Source: Marsupella aquatica (taxonomy: Eukaryota; Marchantiophyta). Taken from it: a stretch of DNA of 64,000 nucleotides. Below, in pieces: positions 1 to 13,600 of the stretch. The notes beneath the pieces were generated by a model. The model searched no databases and was not told the DNA's origin. It saw nothing but the letters and a program-made list of their open reading frames with translations. Location of the stretch: contig OZ316893.1 of assembly GCA_973895155.1 (NCBI GenBank), positions 9,300,001 through 9,364,000 of the forward strand, read 5' to 3'. The position numbers were made by a program, and so were the translations under genes. Every line of letters begins with the position of its first letter. Position 1 is the stretch's first letter.

Positions 1-2247
1 TCTACTTAAAAGACAATACCAGCAAAACTGGTCAACCAGGTTGCTAGACGTGGCGTTTCCGGTAGACATTGCAAATTGGGCGAACATTGAGGACGTTCGT
101 AGCATAGTCGGAAGGAGAGTTTGATATCAGGGAAGGAGGAGGATGCATGGATAGTGAGCAGGTAAAATAGGAAGCTAGTCCATAGTTTCTCTCCGCCCAA
201 GGACACCGATGAGGAGGAGCACCTGCAGTGCAAAAGAGTAATCATGGCAGTGCAAGGTCGCTGGAATCTCCAAGGTTCTCCCACTCAAACTCTACGTAGA
301 AAGAAACAACATCAGCAGGAACGGGAGATTGGTGCCACATTTTTGAAGGAAATGTTGCTCATTGTGGAATCCAACTAGTCCTTCTGCATATGTAAATTTG
401 TCTTGACGACGAATATTACCTGTAATGAAAGCGTAACCAACCCCGATTCATGCATACGGACTACCAAGTATAGCTTTACTTTATGGCAGTCTAAGGCTTG
501 CGCACCTGTTTCACATGTTCAGAAGAGTAACTTTTTCAGTCACCTACAGCTTCTTCTTTAGTATCTCGATCTCGATGGACCCATATGCAGGATTGAAGTC
601 GATTTTTTGCATGGTAGGTATATCTGCTTTCGTATATGGTTCAAGGCAGCTGGGGCACGGCAATTTGATCCCTAATAGAATGGTACGCGTGCAGGTTGCT
701 TTTAACTGCAGGGTGTCATTTCTCTCTCTCTCAACTGTAAATCTGGTGGTTCGATCATGTTCCTATTTCAATGGTTGGTCCTATATTATCAAGAAAAATC
801 AGTCCTTGTATGGATCCAATGTCACACATGGTAAGTGCGAAACCAAAAGGTCAAATCGAATGTGCTTCTTGAAGTGAACGGTTGGGCAACCACGAAGCAC
901 ATTGTTGTACTTCTGAAGTGCAACAAACAGCTACTGCATGACTGAAGCTGCAAAACTCGGAGCTGCAAAGGGCTTTTACGCAAAACAGATCACCATGGAG
1001 TCGATTTTAGTCTAGATGATTCAATTTTTAAGGTTAAAGAAATTCAAAGTGTATATTCGAAACAATCATCTAAACATACACCGAATCTATACTAGGGAAT
1101 TGATGTGAATAAGGTAAAACTCTTGCTTTGTAACATACCAATCAGATCTTGCCAGCCGCTCGCACAAAGGGATTTTGAGCGGATCATTGTTTAGAAATGA
1201 ACATTGCTCTCAAAAAGTAGCCACTGATTGGGATTATAAACTCAGTTGTGTCCCATTTCATGACTACTTTGTAGTAAACAAGTCCACGCATGGAAGATAT
1301 GAAAGAGGTAGCAGTTTCACCGATGCTCAGATACTGTTGGAAATGCATGAAAGTCATGCTATACATATTTTGATCATGTTACTGAATGATCAACTATGGA
1401 CCTCCGCTCTAATGCTGTAGATTCGCCTGTATGTTAAGGTCAGATCATTCATAATTCATCCTCTCATGGCTTGTGCATTTCGCAATCTAACCCATATTAT
1501 TCACATCAGATATCAGATACCAATATACATATTCAGAGGGGAATCTCCAAGGGATTTAGGAAAGTATGTGACTCCATACTTGGAGAAGGTTAAAGCCAAC
1601 CTCAATAATCATCAGTTGCATTGCTATTTGGTCAATGGTTGTTGAGTTGTTCGGGGCCAAACTGTGGATTTACGAGTCTCAGGAACTATTTTTGGAAGCA
1701 CTGTACACTCTAATCTTTTCAGCCTGGTTTGCAGTGTATTGCAGCATGTATTTAGAAACATTTCAGCATGTTTGCAGTGCATTAATGATATGGATAAAAG
1801 GACTTGTTTTTCATTTCAATATACCATCCAGCTATGAACTAAATTTATTCCAACTTACCATAAAATCACTCCGTATATCGTACATCGAATAAAAATGTCT
1901 CATTCATTCCAGAGAGAAGAGAGTGATAACCGCGTTCTTTCATGCTACTAAGTTTGTTATGGTCTATGTTCGGTTACAGTGTTTCGTTCGATTAGGCTAT
2001 TTGCAGTGGTGAGAGTATGGGGTTTCACTTGAGACTTTTCCCTTGTCAAAGAAAATTCTCCCCGATTTGGGACTTGCATTTTTCCGAAGTGGCATCATCA
2101 GGATGCCAACGTTAAGTCCTGATGCCAACTTTAAGTCTAGGCTATTCTTGGCTACCAATTCAATCGGAAGAGCAAATAAAAAATCTCAGACTGGTTGGGC
2201 TCGGTCTGACGAATTCGAGCATACAATCGATGTAGTAGGTGATAGCA
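1..2247. other. 5' flank, no recognised gene
   Basis: I see no convincing gene here. The open frames are short (the longest about 120 codons, at 515-877 on the plus strand) and show no known motif. The last few hundred bases probably contain the promoter and leader of the BTB gene that starts near 2248. In that gene's frame a TAG stop lies at 2236-2238, so its coding sequence cannot extend further upstream without another exon. Confidence 0.5.
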
Positions 2248-3608
2248 ATGTTTCCCGGGCGAGTGACAATCGAGATAGAAGAAGCCAAAGAGGAATTAGC
2301 AGTGCTCTTGACGAGATTGGACGAAAAGACCGCTCAAGAAAAAGATCTAGGGAGGGAAATCGATAGTGCAACGCATGAGCTGAACGCAGTGAAGTTGCAC
2401 TATGAAGAGCAGAAGACCGCTCACCAAGAAGCACTCGAGAAAATCCGGTTCCTGAGACTGCCGGATGCCGATACTTTCAGTGAGACTTTCAGAGGGGATA
2501 TTACGTTCGTCATCCAGGCGAGCATCCCCAGAGTTATACATGCTCATCGTTTGATATTGGTGAGCGTCACGACCGTCGTTGGGTTGTGTAGAGTTCATGG
2601 AATGAGTACCTAAAATAACCTTGGAAACTTAAAACTAACCTTGGAAAAAAGCAAACCAATCAATGAAAATCAATGAATGGATGGATGGTTCTTAAAATCA
2701 AGTCACTTATACGGAGGCACCGTTTTCCATATTTGGTCGCTCTGTCCTCTAGTTTATATTTTTAATTTACTTCAGTTGTCTATGCGTCAGAACAATCGTC
2801 TTGCAACTTTTAAGCTTCATTTTTCTTGGAATCAACCAGCAAGTTAGAGTGGATCATGACACTGCCAACTTCCAACAGTGCTTCATGTTATGTAGTTTTG
2901 GTTCAACATGTGTGAGCTAAGTTCCAGCCAAACTCGTCAAGGTCACACATGTACATTGACTACCTCATCAAATTCATAAATTCGTTGTTGCTGTAGGTCC
3001 TTTTTTGCAGAGTGGATTCGCTACGTACCTAGTTACCGGAAAAACTTTTCAATTCAATTGACTTGGGACGAAACTGTTTGTACCTTGTATCTAACTATTC
3101 ATTTGGCTTTAGACCCAAAATCGACATAGACAACTAGATCGAATTAATCAATGAGGGGGGTTAAAAATTCTATACTACTATTAACTCAGTACGAGATGGC
3201 ACGACCCTGAACTTTACGATTTTCCAGGCCGGCCGATCGTCGGTGTTCAGCAGAATGTTCGAAGCGGGAATGTTGGAGGAGAAAACTGGACGAATAAAGA
3301 TCACTGATGCGTCGTATTCTACGATGAGGGCGGTTGTCAACTTCTGCTACACAGCGGATATCATCTTTGGCGGCGATGTGCATCCGGAGGAGGTACTAAA
3401 AGTAGCGCACAAATATGACATCGCTCCACTGAGAAAGCTGTGTGACCAGGAGCTTTCCAATCGAGTCACCGCTGAAAGCCTGCCCGCGATGCTAAGACTG
3501 TCTCGAACTTACGAAGCGCCCAGTCTTCAGCGAGCGGCTATGGCTTACTTCAAAGAGCACTTTGACACTGTCCACGAGATCGTTCTTGAGAACTTGCTCC
3601 CGAACTGA
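2248..3608 (+). CDS. BTB/POZ domain protein, two exons, lacking the Cys-rich N-terminus
   Basis: Exons are 2248-2559 and 3228-3608, giving about 230 residues. The donor (TTG|GTGAGC) and acceptor (TTTCCAG|GCC) are in phase 0 and join HAHRLIL to AGRSSVFSRMFE, the signature of the plant BTB fold (compare HKAVLAGRSPVF in Arabidopsis At4g08455-type proteins). Residues about 5-75 are a charged, probably coiled-coil stretch (EIEEAKEELAVLL). The BTB domain follows, and the C-terminal helices end in YFKEHFDTVHEIVLENLLPN. BTB proteins usually act as CUL3 ubiquitin-ligase adaptors through this domain; that role is inferred from the family. The paralogue at 6143-7657 has a Cys-rich N-terminus that is missing here. 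The ATG at 2248 is the first after an in-frame stop at 2236, so the gene either lost that module or has an unseen first exon. Confidence 0.75.
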
Positions 3609-3616
3609 CAAACGTA

Positions 3617-3775
3617 AACGCAAATTCTAAACCTTCAAAGAATTCCTATTGTAAACCAGTGCCGCTGTCACAGTTTTCCCCACCAAATCCTCCAGTGAAC
3701 GCAAACTCTAAACCTTCAAAGAATTCCTATTGTAGACCAATGCTGCTGTCCCTTCCCACCAAATCCTCAAGTGAA
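3617..3775 (+). repeat. Tandem duplication of about 81 bp in the BTB 3' region
   Basis: Two head-to-tail copies start at 3617 and 3698. Both begin AACGCAAA and share CTAAACCTTCAAAGAATTCC, and both end near CACCAAATCCTC. They lie just past the BTB stop codon, so the 3' UTR probably contains both copies. Confidence 0.8.
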
Positions 3776-4058
3776 CGAGGGCTGTACAAAATTAGTATCA
3801 GGATTTATATTGCCTTTCAACTCTGGTGTAGCCAATGAGACGAGCTTTTGGCAATGGCAGTATAAATTGTATTTGAAGCTTGGCTCAGCATCTGATCGCG
3901 TTACATCTACAGATTTGATTTTTCGAATTTGCATTGAATTATGGACCACATGATAAGCAAAGTTCAGAAGCTGTCTGCTGCAGTTGATTGAAGTTCGCCT
4001 GTCCCTAATAACCGCCTGATAACTGTACTAGATTTGCTCAAATTGTGTGACAGTGTAA

Positions 4059-4165
4059 ACACTGTTGTTTACTTGCTCAACCGTCACTACAACAATTTGC
4101 ATCATGCCACTTTTACACTGTTGTTTACTTGCTCAACTGTCACTAGAACTCTTTGCATCATGCCA
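4059..4165 (+). repeat. Tandem duplication of about 56 bp
   Basis: Two copies starting at 4059 and 4115 share ACACTGTTGTTTACTTGCTC and GCATCATGCCAC. The second copy has a few substitutions. It lies in the interval between the two BTB genes and has no coding potential. Confidence 0.75.
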
Positions 4166-5020
4166 CAGACTTGAGTAAACTAGCATTTTCTGTCACATGG
4201 TGCAACTTTAGAGTCCAGAGCTAAATCAACGTTCATTTAATCGAATTTGAATTTAGACATAGCTCTTGAGTAGTTAGCTTCTCTCGGGTCCCTCGTCGAA
4301 CACGTTCCGGTCTCTACTTTGGGGTCGGACAAAATTCCGGTCTCTACTTTGGTCAATAAGGCGCCTCAAATCTTTAGGTCCACTAAAAAACCTGGCCAGA
4401 AAAGTATCAGTTTCGGTGTGCGGATAAGCTTTTTTGTGTTTACCACTTTTTTGCCAAGAAAACTCCCTTGACCGCCACAGGAGGCAAAACAAAGAGGATT
4501 GAGACGCACTATTGTTGGAGATATATGCATCTCCCTGCTTTCCTCGTATTTAAACATTCATTCATTAATGTAATCTGCACACCATTTTTTGTTCAAACGA
4601 TCAAAATACTGCAAGCTTTGTATTTTCTCTCGTTGTTTTCACAAACAAACTATCTCTGTCAGCCCTTGATACTCTCTGAATAAACAGAATCCATATTTCA
4701 TAAGGGGGTCTGAAACAACTAATGGCTTCTCGAACTTTTTTTAGGCGTTTTGAAGGGACGGCTTCTATTTCAATAATCACACCAAGCTTAGATTATGGGC
4801 ACTAGATCATTGACTGGGTTAGGAGAGTCTAAATTTCTTGTTTCTTTCATGATCTGATAGAGATAATCATATGTCCACAACCTCCCATATGTATGAGTGG
4901 TTATAATATAATAAAATAGTGAAGTTTGAAGATGAGAAAGATGGGCCCTCTTACCCTATTCACAAGGCTACACTGATTGCCTAGCAGAAATCTAAGACAG
5001 TGTGCGGGATGGGTTGGGTA

Positions 5021-5162
5021 GGAGAGGAGAGGAGAGGAGAGGAGAAAGGGAGTGCGACCAGAGAGAGTGGGGAGAGGGAGGGGCGCTTTTGAGGAATGTT
5101 TAGTGCAAGAGAAGAGAAGAGAAGAGAAGAGAAGAGAAGAAAAGAAAAGAAAAGAAAAGAAA
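5021..5162. repeat. Purine-rich microsatellite (GAGAG)n / (AGAAG)n / (AAAAG)n
   Basis: Three pentameric blocks follow one another: GGAGA repeats from about 5021, AGAAG repeats from about 5109, then AAAAG repeats to about 5162. Nearly all purine on the plus strand, so the minus-strand open frame across it is simple-sequence artefact. Confidence 0.9.
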
Positions 5163-6142
5163 CACTAAACAAAGAAACTTGAATTTACAAAACATAACTA
5201 GACTTGTCCCACTTTGAGATCTTCACCCTGAGATCTTCACTCTTCACTCTGGTTTTTGTCCAACCATAAAACCATTTTATATCCTTGGTCTTAATTCACT
5301 TACTAACTTGTTTTGACAAGCCAATATCTGAAAGTGGACAGCCTACCAAAATGTTATGAATTCAGACCCTAGCAAATCAAACTGGATATATTTGCATACG
5401 AGAAAGGGCGCTGGGTGTCAATGTTACTTGCTCCAAATCTTCGCCTACACTAGATGACCAGATATCTGCGTGGGAGAGAGAGATTGACAAGGGAGGGATC
5501 GAATATTCAACATCATTGCAGTCTGACGAAACCAGGGGATGACCAGTAGCTTCAATTCAAATCGCGCCCATTACAAATGAAGTTTGCGGAGTAATGGTTA
5601 TCCATTTCATGTTGGTTACGTCTGTTAACACCACACTTTCTAGATATATGGCCAACCTTGTGGAGAATCATAAATTTGATTTCAATTACGTAATGAAGTT
5701 ATGTACAGTTCACTGGCCCACCTTGGTCCTGGGGGTACCAGGTTTTTCTTTATTGATGAAATCTTCTTTATTGATGATCCTTTCCAATCAAGCCATGGTA
5801 GCTTTTGGTTGACTTGGCATCCGAATTGTGTCAAATCTACAAAACACAGAGCTCAGACGTCTTCTAATTATTTGATGCATTGAAAAGCCATGAATTGCTC
5901 ACGACAGTACTGATCTTGAACAACATATTTTGAACAACATCAATTCCAAATTTGAACAATCAGGATTCTGTCGCAATATTTTGTACCATCAAGAATTCGT
6001 TTTATGCATATCCTATGTGTACACTTAAAACAATGTTTGGCCTGAGATTTCTAGGACTCTTCTCCGCACGACGAAAATCGATCCTGAACGAACGAAGTAC
6101 CGAATGTCAGTCTGGAATACAAAATCTGAGGCGGCTCAGGGC

Positions 6143-7657
6143 TCATAAGTTGTCCAGAACAGTGGAAAACACCGTGTCAAAATGCTCTTTGAAATACTTA
6201 GCTGCTGCTTCCTGCAGGGTTTTGGCCTCAAACTTCTTGGAGAGCCTCAGCATATCTGCCAGGTTCTTCTCGTCGATTCTCTGGCAGAGCTCGTCGCCAC
6301 ACACGTCTCGGAGGTGCGTGATTTCGTACTTATGAGCGACTTGGAGCACATCTTCCGGAGGCACCTCATCTGTGAAAGAAATCTCGGCTGTGTAGCAGTA
6401 GTTAATGACAGCTCGCATGACTGGCAGGGTTGCATCGTCAATGGGGATAAGGCCGGTCTGCTTCTCCAGCATGCTGACGTCGAACATTCGGTAGAAAACA
6501 GGTGACTTTCCAGCCTGTAAACAATAATTGGGACCGGAGAAACAAGAAATGAGTAATCGAGTCAAACACTTCTAACTTGGCTGGTTCTTCTCTCAATATT
6601 GCAATTGATAGCCACAGAGAACAGATGGAACTTTCTTGTGGATCAATTCAAGTGAAGCAGCCAGGTAGCCATTGAGTTGAGTTTCTACTTTCGCTAACAT
6701 CGTCAGTCGCTTATAATGGATGAGGAGTTGTACTCGATCTTGCTCCCGTGGTAAGAATTTTGATAAGAAGCAATTAGGGTCTTTCACATACAACAGATTC
6801 GACGACTTCTAGCACTAACTGCGAAAATCTACGACTGGACTAACTGTCGGACTAACTCTGTTACAAATATCGTTACAAATATCTTGACAACTCCTCTGTT
6901 TAAAGAGCTCTATAGATCTTCGTCCTTATCACGTACAAATTCGGACAATCTTGTTGCCTATTCACGACCTCTAATGTTTCTTGGTGCTTGTCCTGGAGAC
7001 CCCTTGTCGTCTCTTAGTCACCCCCAAAGGTTTGAAATGTATGATAAACAAAGATCAAATCAACTTCATAATTTAAGGTGACATCTCTAATGTACCAGCT
7101 TCGAGCTTCGAAACGTTTTTGATCCTGGTAATCATTCTGGTCCTTCGGAAAACATAGACACCATGAAAACATTGAGGGATGCTCACCAACACAAAGCGAT
7201 GTGCATGGATAAGGTCACTGCCGCGGACTACTAGAGACACGTCTCCTTTGAAAACCTCGTTGGCAGGATCGGGATCTTTCAGCTTCAGAAACATGAGCCT
7301 GTCAGTCAACTTCTTCTGCGTGACTTCATACGCCGTGATTTGCTTAGAAAATTTATCCCTAAGAGCCAAGCGCAGCGTGGCCAGCTCCGTTTTGGCATCC
7401 TCGATCTCCTTCTCGTAGCGCTTTTTGCACTTCTCGCACCCGGGCGCCTTGAAGACGGGATCGCCCTTGTAGTACCTGCAACAGTTGTCACACAGGAGCC
7501 GTTCATTGCACTTTGGGCAATCCATGGAACTCTCCCCTCGATCACTCTTGAGAGCGCTCAGCTCGTGGGCATCAATGGAGCCCAGCCTTGGCAGTGGGGT
7601 GATGAATGATTTCAGGTTCAGCTTCGACGATCTGGAGCTAGAGCCCTCCATGAACAT
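6143..7657 (-). CDS. BTB/POZ domain protein with Cys-rich N-terminus (At4g08455-like)
   Basis: Exon 1 is 7657-7187 and exon 2 is 6514-6143. The intron (donor GTGAGC, acceptor ACAG) is in phase 0 and lies at the same codon as in the paralogue at 2248-3608. The product is about 280 residues. The start is ambiguous between ATGs at 7657 and 7651; the frame is open to 7744, but earlier residues look non-conserved. Residues about 45-80 form a Cys-rich module (DCPKCNERLLCDNCC, then GCEKCKK), followed by a coiled coil (YEKEIEDAKTELATLR) and the BTB domain (HAHRFVL joined to AGKSPVFYRMFD). The order Cys-rich, coiled coil, BTB matches the Arabidopsis At4g08455 family, thought to act as CUL3 adaptors. 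The C-terminus matches its paralogue (AKYFKEHFDTVFSTVLDNL). Transcription runs toward the plus-strand paralogue. Confidence 0.8.
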
Positions 7658-10600
7658 ATAGATTGACTCTAAGTTCCCGTCTACTAGTTGGATGATCGTT
7701 CTCGTGCCTGGGTAATGGATTTGAGCCAACCACCAGCGGAACAAGTACTCATATACTAGAGCTAGTAGACTTAGAGAAGTGGACGTACAGCAATAGGATC
7801 ATTCTCATTTTCTACAAAACATGCAACAACAATCACAAGCCCCGCGTGTGCGCCCGCATCAAACTGCCCCATGAAGCATTAAGTGTGGAAGGTGCAGCGA
7901 GCTAGCTACAGTTTCTAGCCAGCCAGCCAGCCAGCCGTGCACGCTTTCAATCAGGGATTGTGTGCCGATATTTCGGTTCGCGATGATCGTACCGGACTTG
8001 GCCCAACCATCTGTGACCGTTTTGAAGCATGCATTGGATCGGTTGCTCCATGATGCTTTGCTTTGTGATTGAACTCATCATACCAAAATCTTATCGATTT
8101 AACGAGGCCGGACCACGCAACTCCGCAAATTTTGGCCGCAATTTGAGGCAATAGACATCCCCCGATGATGAAAAGGTCTTCCACATTGTATGTCTAAGGA
8201 ATCTACAAGGGCACTTACCTGACTTGAGCAGTCTTCCGCTATAGTACACTACCCTATCAGTTAAAAGCCACTCATTGCAAATAAGGCTCGAATTTTCATG
8301 TCCAAGCTTCTGTCGATTGAGAAATTCTTAAACCTCGCCCAAGCTAACCTGATCAACGAACAGGACCAAGAATCTTCCTAGATGTCCATCCCAGAACTCC
8401 GTTATCTTCTTTACTCAACGAAGTATAAAACGGAGTTAGCTAGTTGATGACATTTGATACCTACTACAGTTACTGATTTTTAAATTTTGAAGAGCAGAAC
8501 TGTTCCGGATCTAATTTGTTGTAATACACCATCGATCGACTCTCGGTTCTAACATGTCCGAGACAGTATTTAAGGGAACATTGATTATCCTACCCTGTAG
8601 ATCAATGCAGCCAGAACTCACCGATTCTAAGAATAAAGAGTTCAAAGGTTTCCTTGATGCACCAGATGATTCCACACAATCTACAGTACGTAGTACAAAT
8701 GACGCTCCAATCATTTAGAAATCAGTTGCCAAATGATTCTAGGACAGGTCAATTGCCTTAGTACAAATTCACTACTCAAGCTTAGACGAAACACTATATT
8801 ACAAAACTCACATCAGACGTACGTGCGGATAGGTCGGAAATGAATACAGTAGCAAGGAAATCTGTTACGCTGGACACTAAGTACACATCAGCAACAGGAT
8901 GCAAGTGTTCATGAGGTGATCTCTGTGGAGTGTGTTATGAGGAAAGGACACCGAGTTGGTGACGAGTTTTGTAACTGACTGAACGAGAGATGCCAGACTC
9001 TACTATGACAGAAACAATCTCACTGTCATTCCATAGTTTGACTGTAGGTTTGTAGGAATCTAAAGCACGTTTCAGAATAGCAGCTAGAGATACGGACCCA
9101 TGAGTAGAAGCTTCCGGCTCCAACTTTGCAGTTAGCGCAGGTGTCATCGAGCAATGATCTCCTCTACATAACGGCAAAGCACTCAGATTCAGGAGACAAA
9201 TCAACTGACTTGTCGTACTTCCACAACAACTCGGAAAGGTTCGCAGAAGTTGCAAAGTAAAACGGGAAAGAAAATAAGTAACTATATGTGTAAAGATGTT
9301 CACTCGACCAACTAGAACCCGGTATAATCGTTCTTAACAATGATTCTTAAGTCATACCATTTGCAGGAGTTTCCTATCTCCTCTATCCGTTCGGGTGAGT
9401 CTGTTCTTGTGATTTTTGAGGCATCAAATAATTCCCGATGTATTTGATGTAGTCTTTGAACCGCAGGGACCAGCGACTGCGGTACAAGAAATTAGCTAGA
9501 ATGAATGCAATGTAAACCAGGAGGTCAGCGAATTGAAGGGAGCCTAAATAGCCAGCAAGAAGATCAAAGGTCACTGATCAGAACTAGGACTCGTATCTAA
9601 AGCCGTGACCAACAGATTTAGTAAGGCTTCTCATCTTGAAAGTACACATAAGCTGACTATCAAGATATTAAATACCTTAGTTTGTGACAGGGAAGACAAG
9701 GTTGACTTTAATAGTTAGCTTTCAAGAGCCCAGTCATGCGAGCTCCATAATTATAAATGATCCTGACCAAAGATCTTCAGAAGTACCGTAGTCAAGACGG
9801 TACCTAGGGGAGGGGAGTGAACTAGCAAGTTATGGAGAGGTATGTGAGAGAACACATGCTAGAGCTTTTTTGCATATGGCTGAAGTGTCCGTCCTACATG
9901 GAGTTCAATCAAGGTGACCTTGCTAGGGCCCTATTCACATTTGTTAGCTAACAGGTAAACACATTAGAACTACTCCTTAGGTACACCTCTCGTGACTGGG
10001 TTAAAGATTGAACTCTATCAGTGATCACAGTACCAAAGATAGGGTACATTCAAGATGGGGCATAGATGTCACAATGAAATGTTCTTCTTTTGTGGCCAAC
10101 CTAGAGAGATACGACTGAGTTCCTTCGATATGATAGTCTGAATATTATCCTGTGGAAATGCTTCATTCGTACTATTGTTTATTATACGTACTGAAATGTA
10201 GCTTTTCATTTATAGGACGGTCTTCTATATTTTTTTTGTTTTCTAGAGGTGCATTGCAGCGAGAGCCTCACCATCCATCTACAGCTAGGACACCTTATTG
10301 CCAATTAAGCTTTGTTATTGTAGTGTACGGGCAACTTTACAAAGCCTGACGTGCATCATTTGGCTTCCTCACTGCTGGCTACCCCGTTCCAGACGAAATT
10401 TTCATCGTACAGGCATTCCATTCCGCTAAGTAATCTCCTGACTGTCTTGAAGCATGAGCATTCCAAGCACAAATTGAAAATTTCAGCAGAATCTATAATC
10501 TTTGGATTATTCAAAGGACTTCGGCTATCACAAGAAACGAAGAAAGAAAATTAATATGGCAACAAGTAGTAGAGATTGTTTTTTTCTTAATTCAATTGTC

Positions 10601-13600
10601 CTTCAGCTAATACAACGAGAGGCAGCACTTCGAATGCGTGATCTATGGACAGTTCCCGACGAGTACAAGACTCAGGATCCTCAGATTTGCTGTCAAACCC
10701 AACCGTCACCAGCAACAATCCGTTTTTCCTGCAGATCTTTGCTCGTCAAAGCACTTGAGGGTATCGTAGTTTCTACATAGTCATCTCGCCGTGCGCAGTA
10801 CGCCAATGGGCTCTATGATTGAGAAAAGTAGTATACACTAGTTTAGGCAAGAGAAGCGTAATGACACCGGTCGGTGATCTTCGCTCTTTGAGGGTCCTTC
10901 GTTGTCCGTAATTCCGTATGCCTTCGTTCGCGCTTGTACCTGGTCCAGCGTTTCACTGTCAACCATTTCTCTGTCATTATGTTACTGGTACAGGCGCATT
11001 GATAATTATTAATTTAGGCCTGATTAGCAGGTTCTGAAGATCACATCACGGATCTCGTGAGAAAGCGGTTGCGAGGAATCTGCCAGGAAATACTCATATG
11101 ACCCACCTTCAAGTGAAGGTGACCGGACTTCATACTTGGTATGCAGAGCTTGTACAGTCGTCAGTAGGATCACAATCCAGGCCTTCGTGATGCGTCACTT
11201 TTTGGTTATTTGTGGCAAAAAACACCATTTGCTACACATAATAGGAACCCAACTCATGATGGTAGTCGTTGCCCTGTGTCCAAAAAACTCGGAAGGGCCG
11301 TTTGCTAGCAGCATTTTGAAATTGCCTGGCCTCTTCAATAAGATGGACCATACTTACTGTTGGATGGGATGTATACCACATTGGTCTCAATCGATCAAAG
11401 AACAATTGCCCTTAGAACGACTTTCAAAGAACAAGCTAGGCAGAACAAGCTAGGCAGAACAGTTTTCGTCAGGGTCATATCACGACATTCAATAATACTG
11501 TTAATGAGTTAATTCCCGAAAATAAATGATGAGATGACTTAACAAGCTTAACAAAAAGTACTGAATGTAGCGATGTAAGCGAATCTGCACAGGGCACGCC
11601 ATCAATTTGTGTGTTCGAAATGGGAAAACTCGTAGCTGTGTACAGTTTAACGCCAACAATGCGTATAGTTTACGCGGACTTACGCGAGACAGATGAAAAC
11701 GCAGCGGGCGGGCGTTTTGCTCATCATGGGAAAAAAAGGTACTTTGATGAGTGTCATGACAGTTGCAGCAGGAGTTTGCTGGTCGTCAACTTTCGCTCAT
11801 GGCTGTGTCCAGATCAAAGAAAATGCACGTTGTGTCCCGACCCCGTCAGAAAAGGATTAAATGTCTACAGCTCACAAGACGGAAAGTACTCAAAGGAGAG
11901 GGCAGCTCACATAAGCACTCCCGGCGCTTCCTTGGAACGGTAGCTAGTTCATTCATTAAATCATTCGTGAGTGTCATTTATATTGGGGCAGAAAATGAAT
12001 GACACTGTCCATTTGAGGGATATATTGGAAACTTATGGCGAATCTGGGACTCCTTCCGATTACTTCGATTACTGCCCCAATTACTTCTTTCTGTCATCAG
12101 CACTTACATTGCTCGGATCAGCAACTTCTTGAAACGGTATGGTCACAGCTATAGCGCGAGGCACAAATTTCCGAGGTCTGGAAGCCATGGCAATCATTGG
12201 GCATGCTTGGCTACACGCATATCCACCTTTCCTCCTAGCTGGTCACAGTTTCCGTAACTGATGAAAGGAAGGCAGCAGACATTGAAATCCAAGGTGAGCT
12301 TAACTGAGCAAAACCGACAAGCACAATAATTACAGCACTTACTTTGCGACAACTTCCAGAGAAGATTGATCGGGAGACACCATAGTACTTTCGTGGTATG
12401 ATTTATCGCAATCTGCCTTCCAGCTGAGGTATGTATTCGAGAAGGTATTCGAGATTAGGATTCAAGCATACTTGACAGATCGAAAAGCAGGCTGGCGACA
12501 GGGCTTCGCCGTTCTGGAATCTTAGCTTGGTGCGGGGCGTGGTGGATAATGAATTGAACAGCATCTTTCCTTGAACTATACGAAGCCACTAATCACTCTC
12601 CCTCTCTTTCACTTGCCTTGCTCCGACAATGAAGATCAGCCCTGTGTCACTATGTTTACTACAGAGGCAATGCATCAAATTTCTTTGATTCTAGACCTCT
12701 GGTGCACTTGTGGTCTTGGCTCCTTTGCGTTCCTTTGTGCCTTCAATTACTTTCTGTGAATACGGTATTCGTGGACTAGAGCTCAAGGCCATGCAAGATT
12801 CATGTCCTCATTCCGCGTCAGAGAGATCGACTCTTACATATTTCAAGTTTGCGTGCATCAGGTCATCTGCGTCTCCAAGTGATGGAGACGAGTAGTACAT
12901 TCTGTCTGGACCCACCAGCTCGAGATGGGACCCTGCAAGCGATAGACAGAGGAAAATGTTTTTACAAGCGCCTCTGTAGATCAATGACGCATGACGCAAT
13001 TGAAAGATGAACACTTAAAGCACTACACGCACAACAGAGGACGTCGCAGCTCGCAAGCCGAATACGTGGTATGGCATTCACGAGAGTCGTTTGTGACTAA
13101 ATCTTCCGAACCAGAATCTTGAGGTAGTCAGAAGTTGACCAGCTCTGTCACTCTTTGTGTTGTTTGGATTCCACGCATAAACAATCGGAGAATTGATGAC
13201 TTCATGAGTATTAATGAATGACATGAATGGGAATTGTGGGGGAATTGATTTTTCTGTTGATACAGTATAGTGGACTTTAAGAAGTTCACAATGTTTATCT
13301 CAACTATGTCTGACTGATGTATGCAATTTACTTACCAGAAGCAAAAGCTTCATTATTATGAAAATCGATGGCCGAATGCTGACACGGATGGGAGGGTTCC
13401 TCACTCCATAGATTTGACGAATCTATCAATAGTTGCCACCCTTACAAATATCACGGGTCTCGAATTCGATGATACTGGATCAAAAATGAGTGTATGACGT
13501 CCGTTTTTTACATTTGTCTGGCCCGAACAAAAGAGTTGCTAATATTTGTATCCGCTTTGAGGTTAGAGAAAACTGTTAAGAACAACACGAGCTTCGTAAT

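Larger units (their letters stand above)
3776..6142. other. Interval between convergent BTB genes
   Basis: This holds the 3' flanks of both BTB genes, the 56-bp duplication at 4059-4165 and the purine microsatellite at 5021-5162. No gene is recognised. The remaining open frames are shorter than about 130 codons and lack motifs; the longest, 5952-6335 on the plus strand, is antisense to BTB exon 2. Confidence 0.5.

Noticed and set aside
5021-5162. CRISPR-like array
   Set aside because: It is a simple pentanucleotide microsatellite in plant DNA with no spacers.
5952-6505. Plus-strand open frames over BTB exon 2
   Set aside because: They are antisense shadows of the conserved BTB exon on the minus strand.
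9832-9951. 39-codon plus-strand frame starting at an ATG
   Set aside because: It looks protein-like but is short, unmatched and within chance expectation.
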